Below the pieces are notes generated by a model. The model was not told the DNA's origin, did no database searches, and saw only the letters and a list, made by a program, of their open reading frames with translations. Made by a program: the position numbers and the translations under genes. A DNA stretch of 6,186 nucleotides from an uncultured Rhodospirillaceae bacterium (GTDB taxonomy: Bacteria; Pseudomonadota; Alphaproteobacteria; Rhodospirillales; Casp-alpha2), in assembly GCA_913048145.1 (NCBI GenBank), contig CAJWVP010000185.1, positions 1 to 6,186 on the forward strand, in the 5' to 3' direction. Positions within the stretch are counted from its first letter, which is position 1. Every line of letters begins with the position of its first letter. Positions 1 to 5,717 of the stretch are shown here, piece by piece.

Positions 1-172
1 CTTTCATGTGTTCGGCGTGGCTGAGTGTCGGAGACTCACCGGTGGTGCCACAGGGCACTAGACCGTCCGATCCTTCCTCGATTTGCCATTCGACGAAGGC
101 GCGGAAACCGTCCTCGTCGACCGAACCGTCCTTGAACGGCGTGATTAGGGCGGGTAGAGAGCCCTCGAACAT
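1..172 (-). CDS. dapA: 4-hydroxy-tetrahydrodipicolinate synthase (DapA), N-terminal part, cut by window edge
   Basis: The reverse strand from ATG at 172-170 encodes 57 residues before the window ends. They open MFEGSLPALITPFKDG and contain PCGTTGES at residues 40-47. This is the N-terminal strand and the GTTGES loop of the class I aldolase-type DapA/NAL family. In DapA the two threonines of this loop line the active site; the Schiff-base lysine and catalytic tyrosine lie further on, outside the window. The family enzyme condenses pyruvate with aspartate semialdehyde in the cytoplasm, on the lysine and diaminopimelate pathway. The start is supported by AGGAG 7 bases upstream (minus strand CAGGAGTAGATCGATG) and by the fit to the family N-terminus. 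A related family member such as an N-acetylneuraminate lyase cannot be fully excluded from 57 residues, but the opening matches DapA best. The open plus-strand frame across the same bases is a shadow. Confidence 0.9.
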   Translation of the reverse strand, partial: MFEGSLPALITPFKDGSVDEDGFRAFVEWQIEEGSDGLVPCGTTGESPTLSHAEHMK

Positions 173-227
173 CGATCTACTCCTGAGTAAATGCTCGAAA
201 CCACAGCGTCCCAAGCCTGAAGGGCGG

Positions 228-256
228 ACCTTACGCTCGATTGCAAGCCGGGGCAA
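228..256 (-). promoter_or_regulatory. Putative sigma-70-type promoter of dapA
   Basis: On the minus strand there is TTGCCC (plus 251-256), a 17-base spacer, and TAAGGT (plus 228-233). Transcription would start near 221, giving a leader of about 50 bases before the dapA ATG. The spacing is ideal and the hexamers are near consensus, but this is a visual match only. Confidence 0.35.
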
Positions 257-395
257 GGATTGGCGTTGGAGGCTGTTCAATGGGTTGACAACATCATTCC
301 ATTTTATAGTGGGGACCGCTATCCGTACGCGCGCTTAACAGGGCAACCGACTAAATTGATGCTGACGGGATAAGTGGCCACCCACGCATGATTGA

Positions 396-900
396 AGATC
401 CGGGACACTCAATTTATCACACTCGGCTGCGGTAGTCTCCTTCGTGATCCTCATGTCACTCGATCTGATGGCCCTGTTTGGCTGGTATACTCGCAATCAG
501 ACCCTGATCCAGGTCTCGCCGGCTTTTCTTCTTACCCAGGCTTTACAACACCGCGCTTGGCCCGGTTCGTGCTGGGGTCAATAAGCTCGGGTGGCGATGG
601 CGTTTGGCGGTCTGGCCTTGGCCATCGGCGGATTGACATTGGTGGAATACGGTTTTGGCGTTGATTTCAGCATCGATCAGCTCTTGATGCAGCACTAGAT
701 CACCAGAGAAACCTCGCGTCCCGGTCGCATGGTGTCGAACGCGGCGCTATATTTCACGCAGAGAGGTCTGGCGGTTGTTTGCGGGGCACACAACTAGCTG
801 GTACGGACCACTAGAGTCGCAATCTTGTGTTCCCACCTTCTGCCCCGCATCCGTTGCCTTCAGCGGCTGCTATGGGATTGGAAACAGCCTAGGATGGCCG
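396..900 (+). pseudogene. Decayed membrane-sensor region of a PAS-type sensor kinase or related signalling protein
   Basis: No intact gene lies here, but family-like segments occur in the expected order on the plus strand. Frame of 396: a hydrophobic stretch AAVVSFVILMSLDLMALFGW, then YTRNQTLIQVSPAF (to about 527). Frame of 544: YNTALG. Back in the first frame from 585: FGGLALAIGGLTLVEYGFG, VDFSIDQLLMQH, a TAG at 696, then ITRETSRPGRMVSNAALYF and a TAG at 795. In the frame of 862 near 870-898 comes YGIGNSLGW; one inserted and one lost base would turn the stretch from 877 into GIETAYGW. From memory, these match the repeated multi-helix membrane domain ahead of PAS, GGDEF or histidine-kinase modules, including 'NTAL', 'LEYLFGVDLGIDQLL' and 'HYITVxTSHPGRMAPNTAL'. 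Stops at 582, 696 and 795 plus at least two frame changes show it is dead. No kinase or GGDEF part is visible. The match rests on recalled motifs, not a search. Confidence 0.65.
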
Positions 901-1007
901 GATGTGGCCTAGGATGGCCTAGGATGGCCGGGATGGCCTAAGGATGGCCTAGGATGGCCTAGCATGGCCTAGGATGGCCTAGGATGGCCTAGGATGGCCT
1001 AAAATGG
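887..1007 (+). repeat. 10-bp tandem repeat array, consensus AGGATGGCCT, about 12 units
   Basis: Exact AGGATGGCCT units start at 911, 941, 951, 971, 981 and 991. Variants lie at 891 and 921 (final T to G), 900 (GGATGTGGCCT), 930 (GGGATGGCCT followed by an extra A) and 961 (AGCATGGCCT), with a fading unit at 1001 (AAAATGGTCG). Neighbouring units create CCTAGG palindromes. Because the unit is 10 bases and contains TAG on both strands at the unit junction (CCTAGG), every frame on both strands meets stops, so the array cannot be protein-coding. The units are contiguous, without unique spacers, so this is a microsatellite-like array and not CRISPR. It lies 90 bp downstream of the operon's last gene and overlaps the end of the sensor pseudogene. 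Confidence 0.95.
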
Positions 1008-1040
1008 TCGTACGTACGTGTCACATTCCGGCCTTTTCAA

Positions 1041-1064
1041 CCATGTCGCGGCGCGGCGACATGG
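1041..1064 (-). terminator. Stem-loop after the transport operon, candidate terminator
   Basis: CCATGTCGC (1041-1049) and GCGACATGG (1056-1064) are perfect reverse complements, giving a 9-bp stem with a 6-base loop. It lies 33 bases past the stop of the last operon gene. Neither strand shows a clean T run after the stem (minus strand continues TTGAAAAGG), so it may be a non-canonical terminator or an mRNA 3'-end stabiliser. The hairpin is seen directly; its role is inferred from position. Confidence 0.5.
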
Positions 1065-1096
1065 CCTTCATTGGCTTCCAATTTACGCCCTAAATC

Positions 1097-2110
1097 CTAA
1101 CCGTTCTCGGCCAGAACCTCCGCCACATCGACGTGCCTGCCTTCGGTCACGGATTTGATGCCGGCCTTGATCACGGCGAGGCTTTCCGTGGCGCTATCGC
1201 CGCCCACTTCCGGATTGGCACCGCCTTCCGCCGCGTCGGCCCATTCGATGAGTTGTTCGGCAAGGGTGTCGACCTTGTCGACACTGACCTGGTATTGCTC
1301 GTTATGCCCCTGGTTTAGGGCGCGTAGCCCGTCGAACAGGTTATAGTAGGCGCTCATCTTTTTACCGTAGATGTTCATGACGTAATATTCGGACGCCGAC
1401 GCGTAGCAGGTATTGAGCGATGAAATAGCGCCGTTCTCATGGGTCATGAGAAGTGAGCCCACATCTGGGTTGTCGCCCGGCAAAACCAATTGCGAAGCCA
1501 TGCCCGAAACCGACTTGATCGGTCCCAAGAGCATCATCAAGACGTCTACGTAGTGGAGACCGATCTGCAGCATGACGCCACCCGGCATGCCCTCGGCCGT
1601 GTAACGCCAGTGGCCAGGCTCGAATTGACCGGCGCGGTCGCGGCTGATGTTAGCTTCCGCATTGACCATGACGCCGAAGTCGCCGGCGGCAATCTTGTCA
1701 CGTATCCAGAGGAACTGTCCCTCCCGCCGACGCTGATAGCCGACGCTGAGGGTTACGCCTTCATTCTGGCAGACCGCGGTGATGGCGCGGGCCTCACCGA
1801 TCGTGTTGGCGATGGGTTTGTCCAGGAAAATATGCTTACCGGCTTTTGCGGCCGCCGCCGTGGTTTCCAGGTGTACGTGGTTTGGCGTGGTGTTAATGAT
1901 ACCTTCCACATTGTCATCCGCGAGGATGTCCTCAAAGCTGCCGGCCGCTTCGCACCCGTATTTTTCTGCGAAGGCGACGCGTTTGTCTTCCGATCGAGTG
2001 TAACACGAAACGACTTCGACACGGCCGTCGGTGCGGCCAGCGGCGTCCGCAAGCACATCCGACCACCAGCCGATGCCAATGGACGCAACTTTGAACGGGG
2101 ATTGGGACAT
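1097..2110 (-). CDS. Gfo/Idh/MocA-family NAD(P)-dependent oxidoreductase
   Basis: This is a 337-residue cytoplasmic protein, normal length for the family, which oxidises or reduces sugars, cyclitols and other polyols with NAD(P). The N-terminal Rossmann domain shows VASIGIGWWSDVL (8-20), where the last glycine of GxGxxG is replaced by serine. It also has TTPNHVH (74-80) and GKHIFLDKP (91-99), the family's EKP motif as DKP, with catalytic Lys at 98. The C-terminal alpha/beta domain has GGVMLQIGLHYVDVL (177-191), whose histidine (186) matches the usual catalytic His. The ATG at 2110 is chosen because AAGGAG lies 8 bases upstream, family similarity begins there, and it overlaps the tctA stop by one base (TGATG). 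The open frame continues upstream to 2419 only as a shadow of tctA. It stops with TAG. As the distal gene of an uptake operon it probably acts on the imported compound; the substrate is unknown. Confidence 0.9.
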   Translation of the reverse strand: MSQSPFKVASIGIGWWSDVLADAAGRTDGRVEVVSCYTRSEDKRVAFAEKYGCEAAGSFEDILADDNVEGIINTTPNHVHLETTAAAAKAGKHIFLDKPIANTIGEARAITAVCQNEGVTLSVGYQRRREGQFLWIRDKIAAGDFGVMVNAEANISRDRAGQFEPGHWRYTAEGMPGGVMLQIGLHYVDVLMMLLGPIKSVSGMASQLVLPGDNPDVGSLLMTHENGAISSLNTCYASASEYYVMNIYGKKMSAYYNLFDGLRALNQGHNEQYQVSVDKVDTLAEQLIEWADAAEGGANPEVGGDSATESLAVIKAGIKSVTEGRHVDVAEVLAENG

Positions 2111-3606
2111 CAACCGGGCTCCTTTTGATATGGATCGACCTTGTTCCGCGTGGAACGCAGCGACCAGTATATGGATAGCGCCGCCAGACATAGGAACGTC
2201 AGGCTGATCGGCGAGGTAAAGAAGATGGAAATATCGCCTTTCGACGATGTTAGCGCGACCCGCAAATTCTCTTCCAGGGATCGGCCCAACACCAGGGCAA
2301 GCAGCATGGGCACCACCGGCATGTCGAGCCAGCGCATGGCCAAGCCAACGAAACCAAAAAACAACATTACATAGACATCGAAAAAGTTGTTGCGGAGTGC
2401 ATAGCTGCCGATGACGCACAACACCGCAACGGTTGGCATGAGGAGCGCACGCGGCGTCGCCAGAAGCTTAACCAGAATACGGAGCCCTAGGATAGCGATG
2501 ATGAAGTTGAAGATATTGGCCCAGAAGAATGACCAAATGAGGCCGTAGGCGAAGTCCCCCCGCTCCAGGAACAACAGCGGTCCTGGTGCCAGGCCGTGGA
2601 TCGTGAGTGCGCCGATTAGGATCGCGGTCACCGGGTCGCCCGGAATACCTAGTGTCATCATGGGGATCAAGGCACCGCCAGTGACTGCGTTGTTGGCCGA
2701 TTCCGGCGCGGCGACGCCCTCGGCACAACCCTCCCCGAACTGTTCTGGCTTCTTTGAAGCCTTGCGGGCGTAGTCATAGCTGATGAATGCGGCAATGGGA
2801 CCGCCGGCGCCGGGCAGGATGCCTAGGAACGAGCCGGTAAACGAGCCGATACACACAGGTAAGCGAATGGCTTTCAGATCGGACACCTTCGGCAGAATCG
2901 AGGTGAGTTTGGCCTGCGCCTGCTTGCCGGCATTGCTTGCACGCAGGTTGTCGACCAACTGCGGGATTGCGAACAGGCCGATCATGGCAGTCAGGAAATG
3001 TACGCCGGCCATCAGGTTCGCCTCTCCGAAGGTGAAGCGGGATGTGCCCATGACCGGGTCTTGGCCGATCGTTACCAGGGCCAGACCCAAGGCCGCCGAC
3101 AACAGGCCCTTGACGAGGGATTTGGCGGCGAAACTGCAAATAATCGTGAGCCCGAAGAAGACAAGGGAGAACATATCCTCTGTTCGGAACTCCAGGGCCA
3201 CGTCGGCCAAAAGTGGCGCGATGAAGAATAGACAGAGGAAACTGAATAAGCCGCCGATGAAACTCGCCGTGATAGCAATGCCCAGCGCCCTGCCCGCCTC
3301 GCCCTTGGCTGCCATTGTGAAGCCGTCCATGGCGGTTGCTGAAGCCGACGGGGTGCCGGGAATGTTTAATAGAACGGCGGAGAAACTGCCGCCGGTCATA
3401 CCGCCAACATAGAGACCTAACAACAGCGCGATGGCGATATCTGCGGGTAGCACAAAGGTCACGGGCAGGACGATGATGATCCCCGTCGAAATGGTCATGC
3501 CTGGGATCATACCCACCACCAAGCCGACGAAGACGCCTATGCACGTCGAAATCAATGGCAGAAAGCTGCTGGCCTGGCTCAGGCCGGAGAGCGCGTCGGG
3601 ACTCAT
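2110..3606 (-). CDS. tctA: Tripartite tricarboxylate transporter, large membrane subunit TctA
   Basis: This 498-residue inner-membrane protein is full length for TctA (about 500), the permease that moves substrates delivered by a TctC-type binding protein. It is hydrophobic throughout, with many membrane segments and two internally related halves. Family hallmarks: GMIPGMT (32-38), LYVGGMTGGSFSAVLLNIPG (65-84) and TPSASATAMDG (85-95) in the first half; GILPGAGGPIAAFISYDYA (262-280) and GEGCAEGVAAPESANNA (291-307) followed by GGALIPMMTLGIPG (310-323) in the second. The start at 3606 overlaps the tctB stop as ATGA, which suggests translational coupling. The open frame runs further upstream to 3942 but that part is out-of-frame tctB sequence with no similarity. 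The charged tail ends with TGA sharing a base with the next gene's ATG. The substrate class (di/tricarboxylates or aromatic acids) cannot be told from this subunit. Confidence 0.95.
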   Translation of the reverse strand: MSPDALSGLSQASSFLPLISTCIGVFVGLVVGMIPGMTISTGIIIVLPVTFVLPADIAIALLLGLYVGGMTGGSFSAVLLNIPGTPSASATAMDGFTMAAKGEAGRALGIAITASFIGGLFSFLCLFFIAPLLADVALEFRTEDMFSLVFFGLTIICSFAAKSLVKGLLSAALGLALVTIGQDPVMGTSRFTFGEANLMAGVHFLTAMIGLFAIPQLVDNLRASNAGKQAQAKLTSILPKVSDLKAIRLPVCIGSFTGSFLGILPGAGGPIAAFISYDYARKASKKPEQFGEGCAEGVAAPESANNAVTGGALIPMMTLGIPGDPVTAILIGALTIHGLAPGPLLFLERGDFAYGLIWSFFWANIFNFIIAILGLRILVKLLATPRALLMPTVAVLCVIGSYALRNNFFDVYVMLFFGFVGLAMRWLDMPVVPMLLALVLGRSLEENLRVALTSSKGDISIFFTSPISLTFLCLAALSIYWSLRSTRNKVDPYQKEPG

Positions 3607-4064
3607 GCGACGAACCCCGCCAATAACCCGCGTGGCAAAAAGACCCCGAACCCGTGCCGGAACAAGAGGTAAAGCGCCGCCGTGACGGCAATCGTGCCGG
3701 TACCCACATAGACCGGCCGGCGTTCGCCAAACAGTACCATCATGGCGGCGAAGAAAGGTGCCGTTGCCATAATGAAGCCCAGTGTCGGCAGGGTGGCTAG
3801 ATAGACTATGAAGATACCCATAGCGGTTATGATCCGATTGCGCTCCTCTGCGTCCGGGTTGGGCGTCGTTTCCTTGGGTTGACGTAGGCTGTGAAACAGC
3901 AAACAAAAGCACAGGATCAGGATGATCGCCATGTTGATCCAAGGGAAGAAAGACGGGTCTGGAGTGTTCGGCAAGGTACGCAATGGCAAGCCAGCCGTCA
4001 GCACACCATAGCCGGCCGCGAAAACGATCAAGACCAGGGCGGCAATGATGTTTTTCCGTCGCAT
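3603..4064 (-). CDS. tctB: Tripartite tricarboxylate transporter, small membrane subunit TctB
   Basis: This 153-residue protein has about four predicted membrane helices (roughly 6-26, 43-60, 80-110, 119-137). It is the small, poorly conserved partner of TctA in the inner membrane. Supporting features are size, PDPSFFPW (35-42; the family usually has G/D-P-x-F-F-P here), a hydrophilic loop at 61-78, and a final short segment with FLPRGLL (142-148). It lies directly upstream of tctA, with a 4-base ATGA overlap, and 64 bases downstream of tctC. The ribosome binding site is weak (GAGACC before CTAAAATG), unlike the strong sites of the flanking genes, so translation may be low or depend on mRNA structure in the tctC-tctB gap. 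Identity rests largely on position plus topology, as is usual for TctB. Confidence 0.92.
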   Translation of the reverse strand: MRRKNIIAALVLIVFAAGYGVLTAGLPLRTLPNTPDPSFFPWINMAIILILCFCLLFHSLRQPKETTPNPDAEERNRIITAMGIFIVYLATLPTLGFIMATAPFFAAMMVLFGERRPVYVGTGTIAVTAALYLLFRHGFGVFLPRGLLAGFVA

Positions 4065-4092
4065 TTTAGGGTCTCGTTGGTCGATAAGGAAC

Positions 4093-4120
4093 GACGGCCC
4101 GCCGATTGCAGCGGACCGTC
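4093..4120 (-). promoter_or_regulatory. Stem-loop in the tctC-tctB gap, candidate mRNA processing or attenuation hairpin
   Basis: In the minus-strand transcript GACGGUCCGC pairs with GCGGGCCGUC over 10 bp (nine Watson-Crick pairs and one G-U) across an 8-base loop. It begins 8 bases past the tctC stop and ends 28 bases before the tctB ATG. There is no T run, so a strong intrinsic terminator is unlikely. In transporter operons such hairpins often protect the binding-protein mRNA or reduce read-through, so that the binding protein is made in excess of the permease. The structure is seen; the role is inferred. Confidence 0.55.
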
Positions 4121-4128
4121 CTATGGGC

Positions 4129-5097
4129 TTATTTCGGCTTTTTCGAACGGTATAGACCAGCGCTCTTGAAAATCTTCTTCACTTTAGCGTCTTCAGCGGC
4201 CAGGAATGCCGAGAACTCCTTGTGGCCCATCGGCGCTACCGTGAACCCCTTTTTCTTTGCCAGCGCCATGAAAGCATCAGACTTTGCCGCCTTGGTCATG
4301 GCGTCCGCAAGCTTAATCTTCACATCGTTGGGCGTGCCTTTTGGAACTGATAGTCCCCGGAACAGATCCAGCTCCACGTCATAGCCGAGTTCTTTGGCCG
4401 TCGGCACATCCGGGAATAACGGGCTCCGGGTGGCAGTGGGCATCAGGAGAATTTTTAGCTTCTTGGCCTTGGTTAAACGCACGGCACCTGTCAACGGCGC
4501 GATCATCGCGTGGGCTTCGCCGTTAAGAACGGACTTGTTGCGGCCTTTGATCCCCTTCGGCAGATGGATGACGTCGCAGCCCGCCGCGTTCATCAGCATG
4601 ATCGCCGCAGTGTGGGTGGAACTGCCGGTGCCTGAGTTTGCTATCTTCAACTTCCCTGGCGCGGCCTTACAGGCTGCGACGAATTCCTTGAAGCTGTTCC
4701 ATTTGGCGTCTGCCCGCACCACGAAGGGTTGCGGTTGGTATTCGACCCGGCCAATGTGGTCCATGGCGTCGTAATCGAAGGTCGTGTTGCCGAGGTTCGT
4801 AGTCGTCAGGACTGAGGTAGAGTTCCAACCAAGGACATGGCCGTCTGGCTTGGAATTGGTGATGTAGGTATAAGTGATCGCACCGCCGCCGCCAGGTTTG
4901 TTCACGGGTGCCAGCGGAACACCCAGGACCTTAGCCATTTCCTTGGCTAGAAGTCGGCCTTCAATGTCGGCGCCGCCGCCGGCCCCGAAGGGAATAGTGA
5001 ATTCGATGGGGCCGTTTGGAAAAGCCTTCGCTGGCGCCGCCGTCGCGACAAGACCGAAGGCAACTGCTCCGGCCATCACTGTGTTGAGTGTCTTCAT
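4129..5097 (-). CDS. tctC: TctC/Bug-family periplasmic substrate-binding protein
   Basis: This 322-residue protein has normal Bug-family length. It starts with a signal peptide: MKTLN, a hydrophobic core to about residue 20, and a likely signal peptidase I cut after APAKA (residue 25). The mature protein shows the family's first ligand loop TIPFGAGGGADIEGRLLA (34-51), then NKPGGGGAITYTYI (66-79), KPDGHVLG (83-90), the second loop NSGTGSSTHTAA (154-165), LFPDVPTAKELG (227-238) and FRGLSVPKGTP (246-256). Bug proteins bind a carboxylate ligand in the periplasm, mostly through backbone and water contacts in the two loops, so the ligand cannot be predicted from motifs. The start is fixed by AGGAGG 7 bases upstream and the signal peptide. 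It belongs with tctB and tctA just downstream as the capture subunit of the same importer. The Lys-rich C-terminus is unremarkable. Confidence 0.95.
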   Translation of the reverse strand: MKTLNTVMAGAVAFGLVATAAPAKAFPNGPIEFTIPFGAGGGADIEGRLLAKEMAKVLGVPLAPVNKPGGGGAITYTYITNSKPDGHVLGWNSTSVLTTTNLGNTTFDYDAMDHIGRVEYQPQPFVVRADAKWNSFKEFVAACKAAPGKLKIANSGTGSSTHTAAIMLMNAAGCDVIHLPKGIKGRNKSVLNGEAHAMIAPLTGAVRLTKAKKLKILLMPTATRSPLFPDVPTAKELGYDVELDLFRGLSVPKGTPNDVKIKLADAMTKAAKSDAFMALAKKKGFTVAPMGHKEFSAFLAAEDAKVKKIFKSAGLYRSKKPK

Positions 5098-5146
5098 CGT
5101 GGTTCCTCCTATTTTGTGTGATTTTCTTGGTAATTTAGGCTCTTAC

Positions 5147-5584
5147 TCAGAGCTTGACCCCTACTGCTTCGACGGCCGCCTTCGCGATATCCTCGTCCTG
5201 TTGCCAGTCGCCGCCGCTGACGCCGATCCCGCCCAGGCATTCGCCGCCGACGATGATCGGAAATCCTCCTTCCATGGCGGTCCAGCGGTTTGCCCCCGCC
5301 GCAAGGGACAATCCGATGGCATGCAGAGTGTCCAATTCCTGTCCTTGGGCGCCGCGGGTGGTTGTTGGGCGTTTGTTCGACGCCGCCGTCACGGCCTTGG
5401 TGGTGGACGAATGCACGGTATGGAAACGGCCGCCGTCCATGCGTTCCAGCACAACCATATGGCCGCCTGCATCCACGATGGCGATTGTCGCCGCGATACC
5501 GAACTCTTCCGACTTGGCGATGGCGGCAGCGAGCATGGTTTTCGCGCCTGCCGTGGTCAGGCGTTGGGTGTTAGCAAATGACAT
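5147..5584 (-). CDS. GlcG/HbpS-like (DUF336) small protein
   Basis: This 145-residue protein belongs to the HbpS/GlcG family (DUF336, Pfam PF03928), whose members form oligomers. Some bind haem or cobalamin, others are accessory proteins of unknown role in glycolate, diol or aromatic-acid operons. Visible motifs are IAIVDAGGHMVVLERMDG (34-51), TKAVTAA (62-68) and GGFPIIVGGECLGGIGVSGG (106-125), followed by DEDIAKAAVEA (130-140). No signal peptide is seen, so a cytoplasmic protein is expected. The ATG at 5584 is preferred over the open-frame start at 5683 because AAGGAG lies 10 bases upstream, similarity starts there, and the extra 33 residues look like leader DNA. It is the first gene of the operon, with a 49-base gap to tctC. 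It may assist metabolism of the imported compound; no enzymatic activity can be assigned. Confidence 0.88.
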   Translation of the reverse strand: MSFANTQRLTTAGAKTMLAAAIAKSEEFGIAATIAIVDAGGHMVVLERMDGGRFHTVHSSTTKAVTAASNKRPTTTRGAQGQELDTLHAIGLSLAAGANRWTAMEGGFPIIVGGECLGGIGVSGGDWQQDEDIAKAAVEAVGVKL

Positions 5585-5659
5585 GAAAATGATGCTCCTT
5601 AGGTTCGGTTCGTTCTTGTGTTGATCGAAGCGTAGCGAAATCCCGATCGGCCGTCTATA

Positions 5660-5693
5660 GGTGACAAAAGTCATCACACCCATAAATCTATGG
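5660..5693. promoter_or_regulatory. Two adjacent inverted repeats upstream of the operon, candidate operators
   Basis: GGTGAC-AAAA-GTCATC (5660-5675) is an inverted repeat with 5 of 6 matched positions. CCATA-AATC-TATGG (5680-5693) is a perfect one. They lie 76-109 bases upstream of the first ATG of the operon. A minus-strand TATAGA (plus 5655-5660) next to the first repeat could be a -10 element, with only a poor -35 upstream, as expected for an activator-dependent promoter. Such operons are often controlled by LysR- or GntR-type regulators, but no regulator gene is in the window. Short palindromes can occur by chance. Confidence 0.35.
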
Positions 5694-5717
5694 AATTATG
5701 CGGTATAATCAGATGAA

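Noticed and set aside
285..310. Plus-strand promoter TTGACA ... TATAGT
   Set aside because: The spacer is only 14 bases, too short for a normal sigma-70 promoter, and the only gene it could serve is the dead sensor gene.
6..338. Plus-strand open frame of 110 codons
   Set aside because: It is antisense to the dapA start and its leader; the minus strand gives a clear DapA N-terminus with a ribosome site.
392..664. Plus-strand open frame of 90 codons
   Set aside because: Its translation has no family likeness, while another frame over the same bases carries the sensor-domain segments. It is a chance frame over the pseudogene.
887..1007. CRISPR array
   Set aside because: Units are 10 bases and contiguous, with no unique spacers and no cas genes nearby.
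1490..2128. Plus-strand open frame of 212 codons
   Set aside because: It is antisense to the oxidoreductase, which has clear family motifs; long mirror frames are common at this G+C.
2110..2419. N-terminal extension of the oxidoreductase to 2419 (and of TctA to 3942, GlcG-like to 5683)
   Set aside because: The extra residues show no family likeness and lie over the preceding gene or leader; internal ATGs have good ribosome sites or stop-start overlaps.
2783..3412. Plus-strand open frame of 209 codons
   Set aside because: It is antisense to tctA, has no recognisable motif and no convincing ribosome site.
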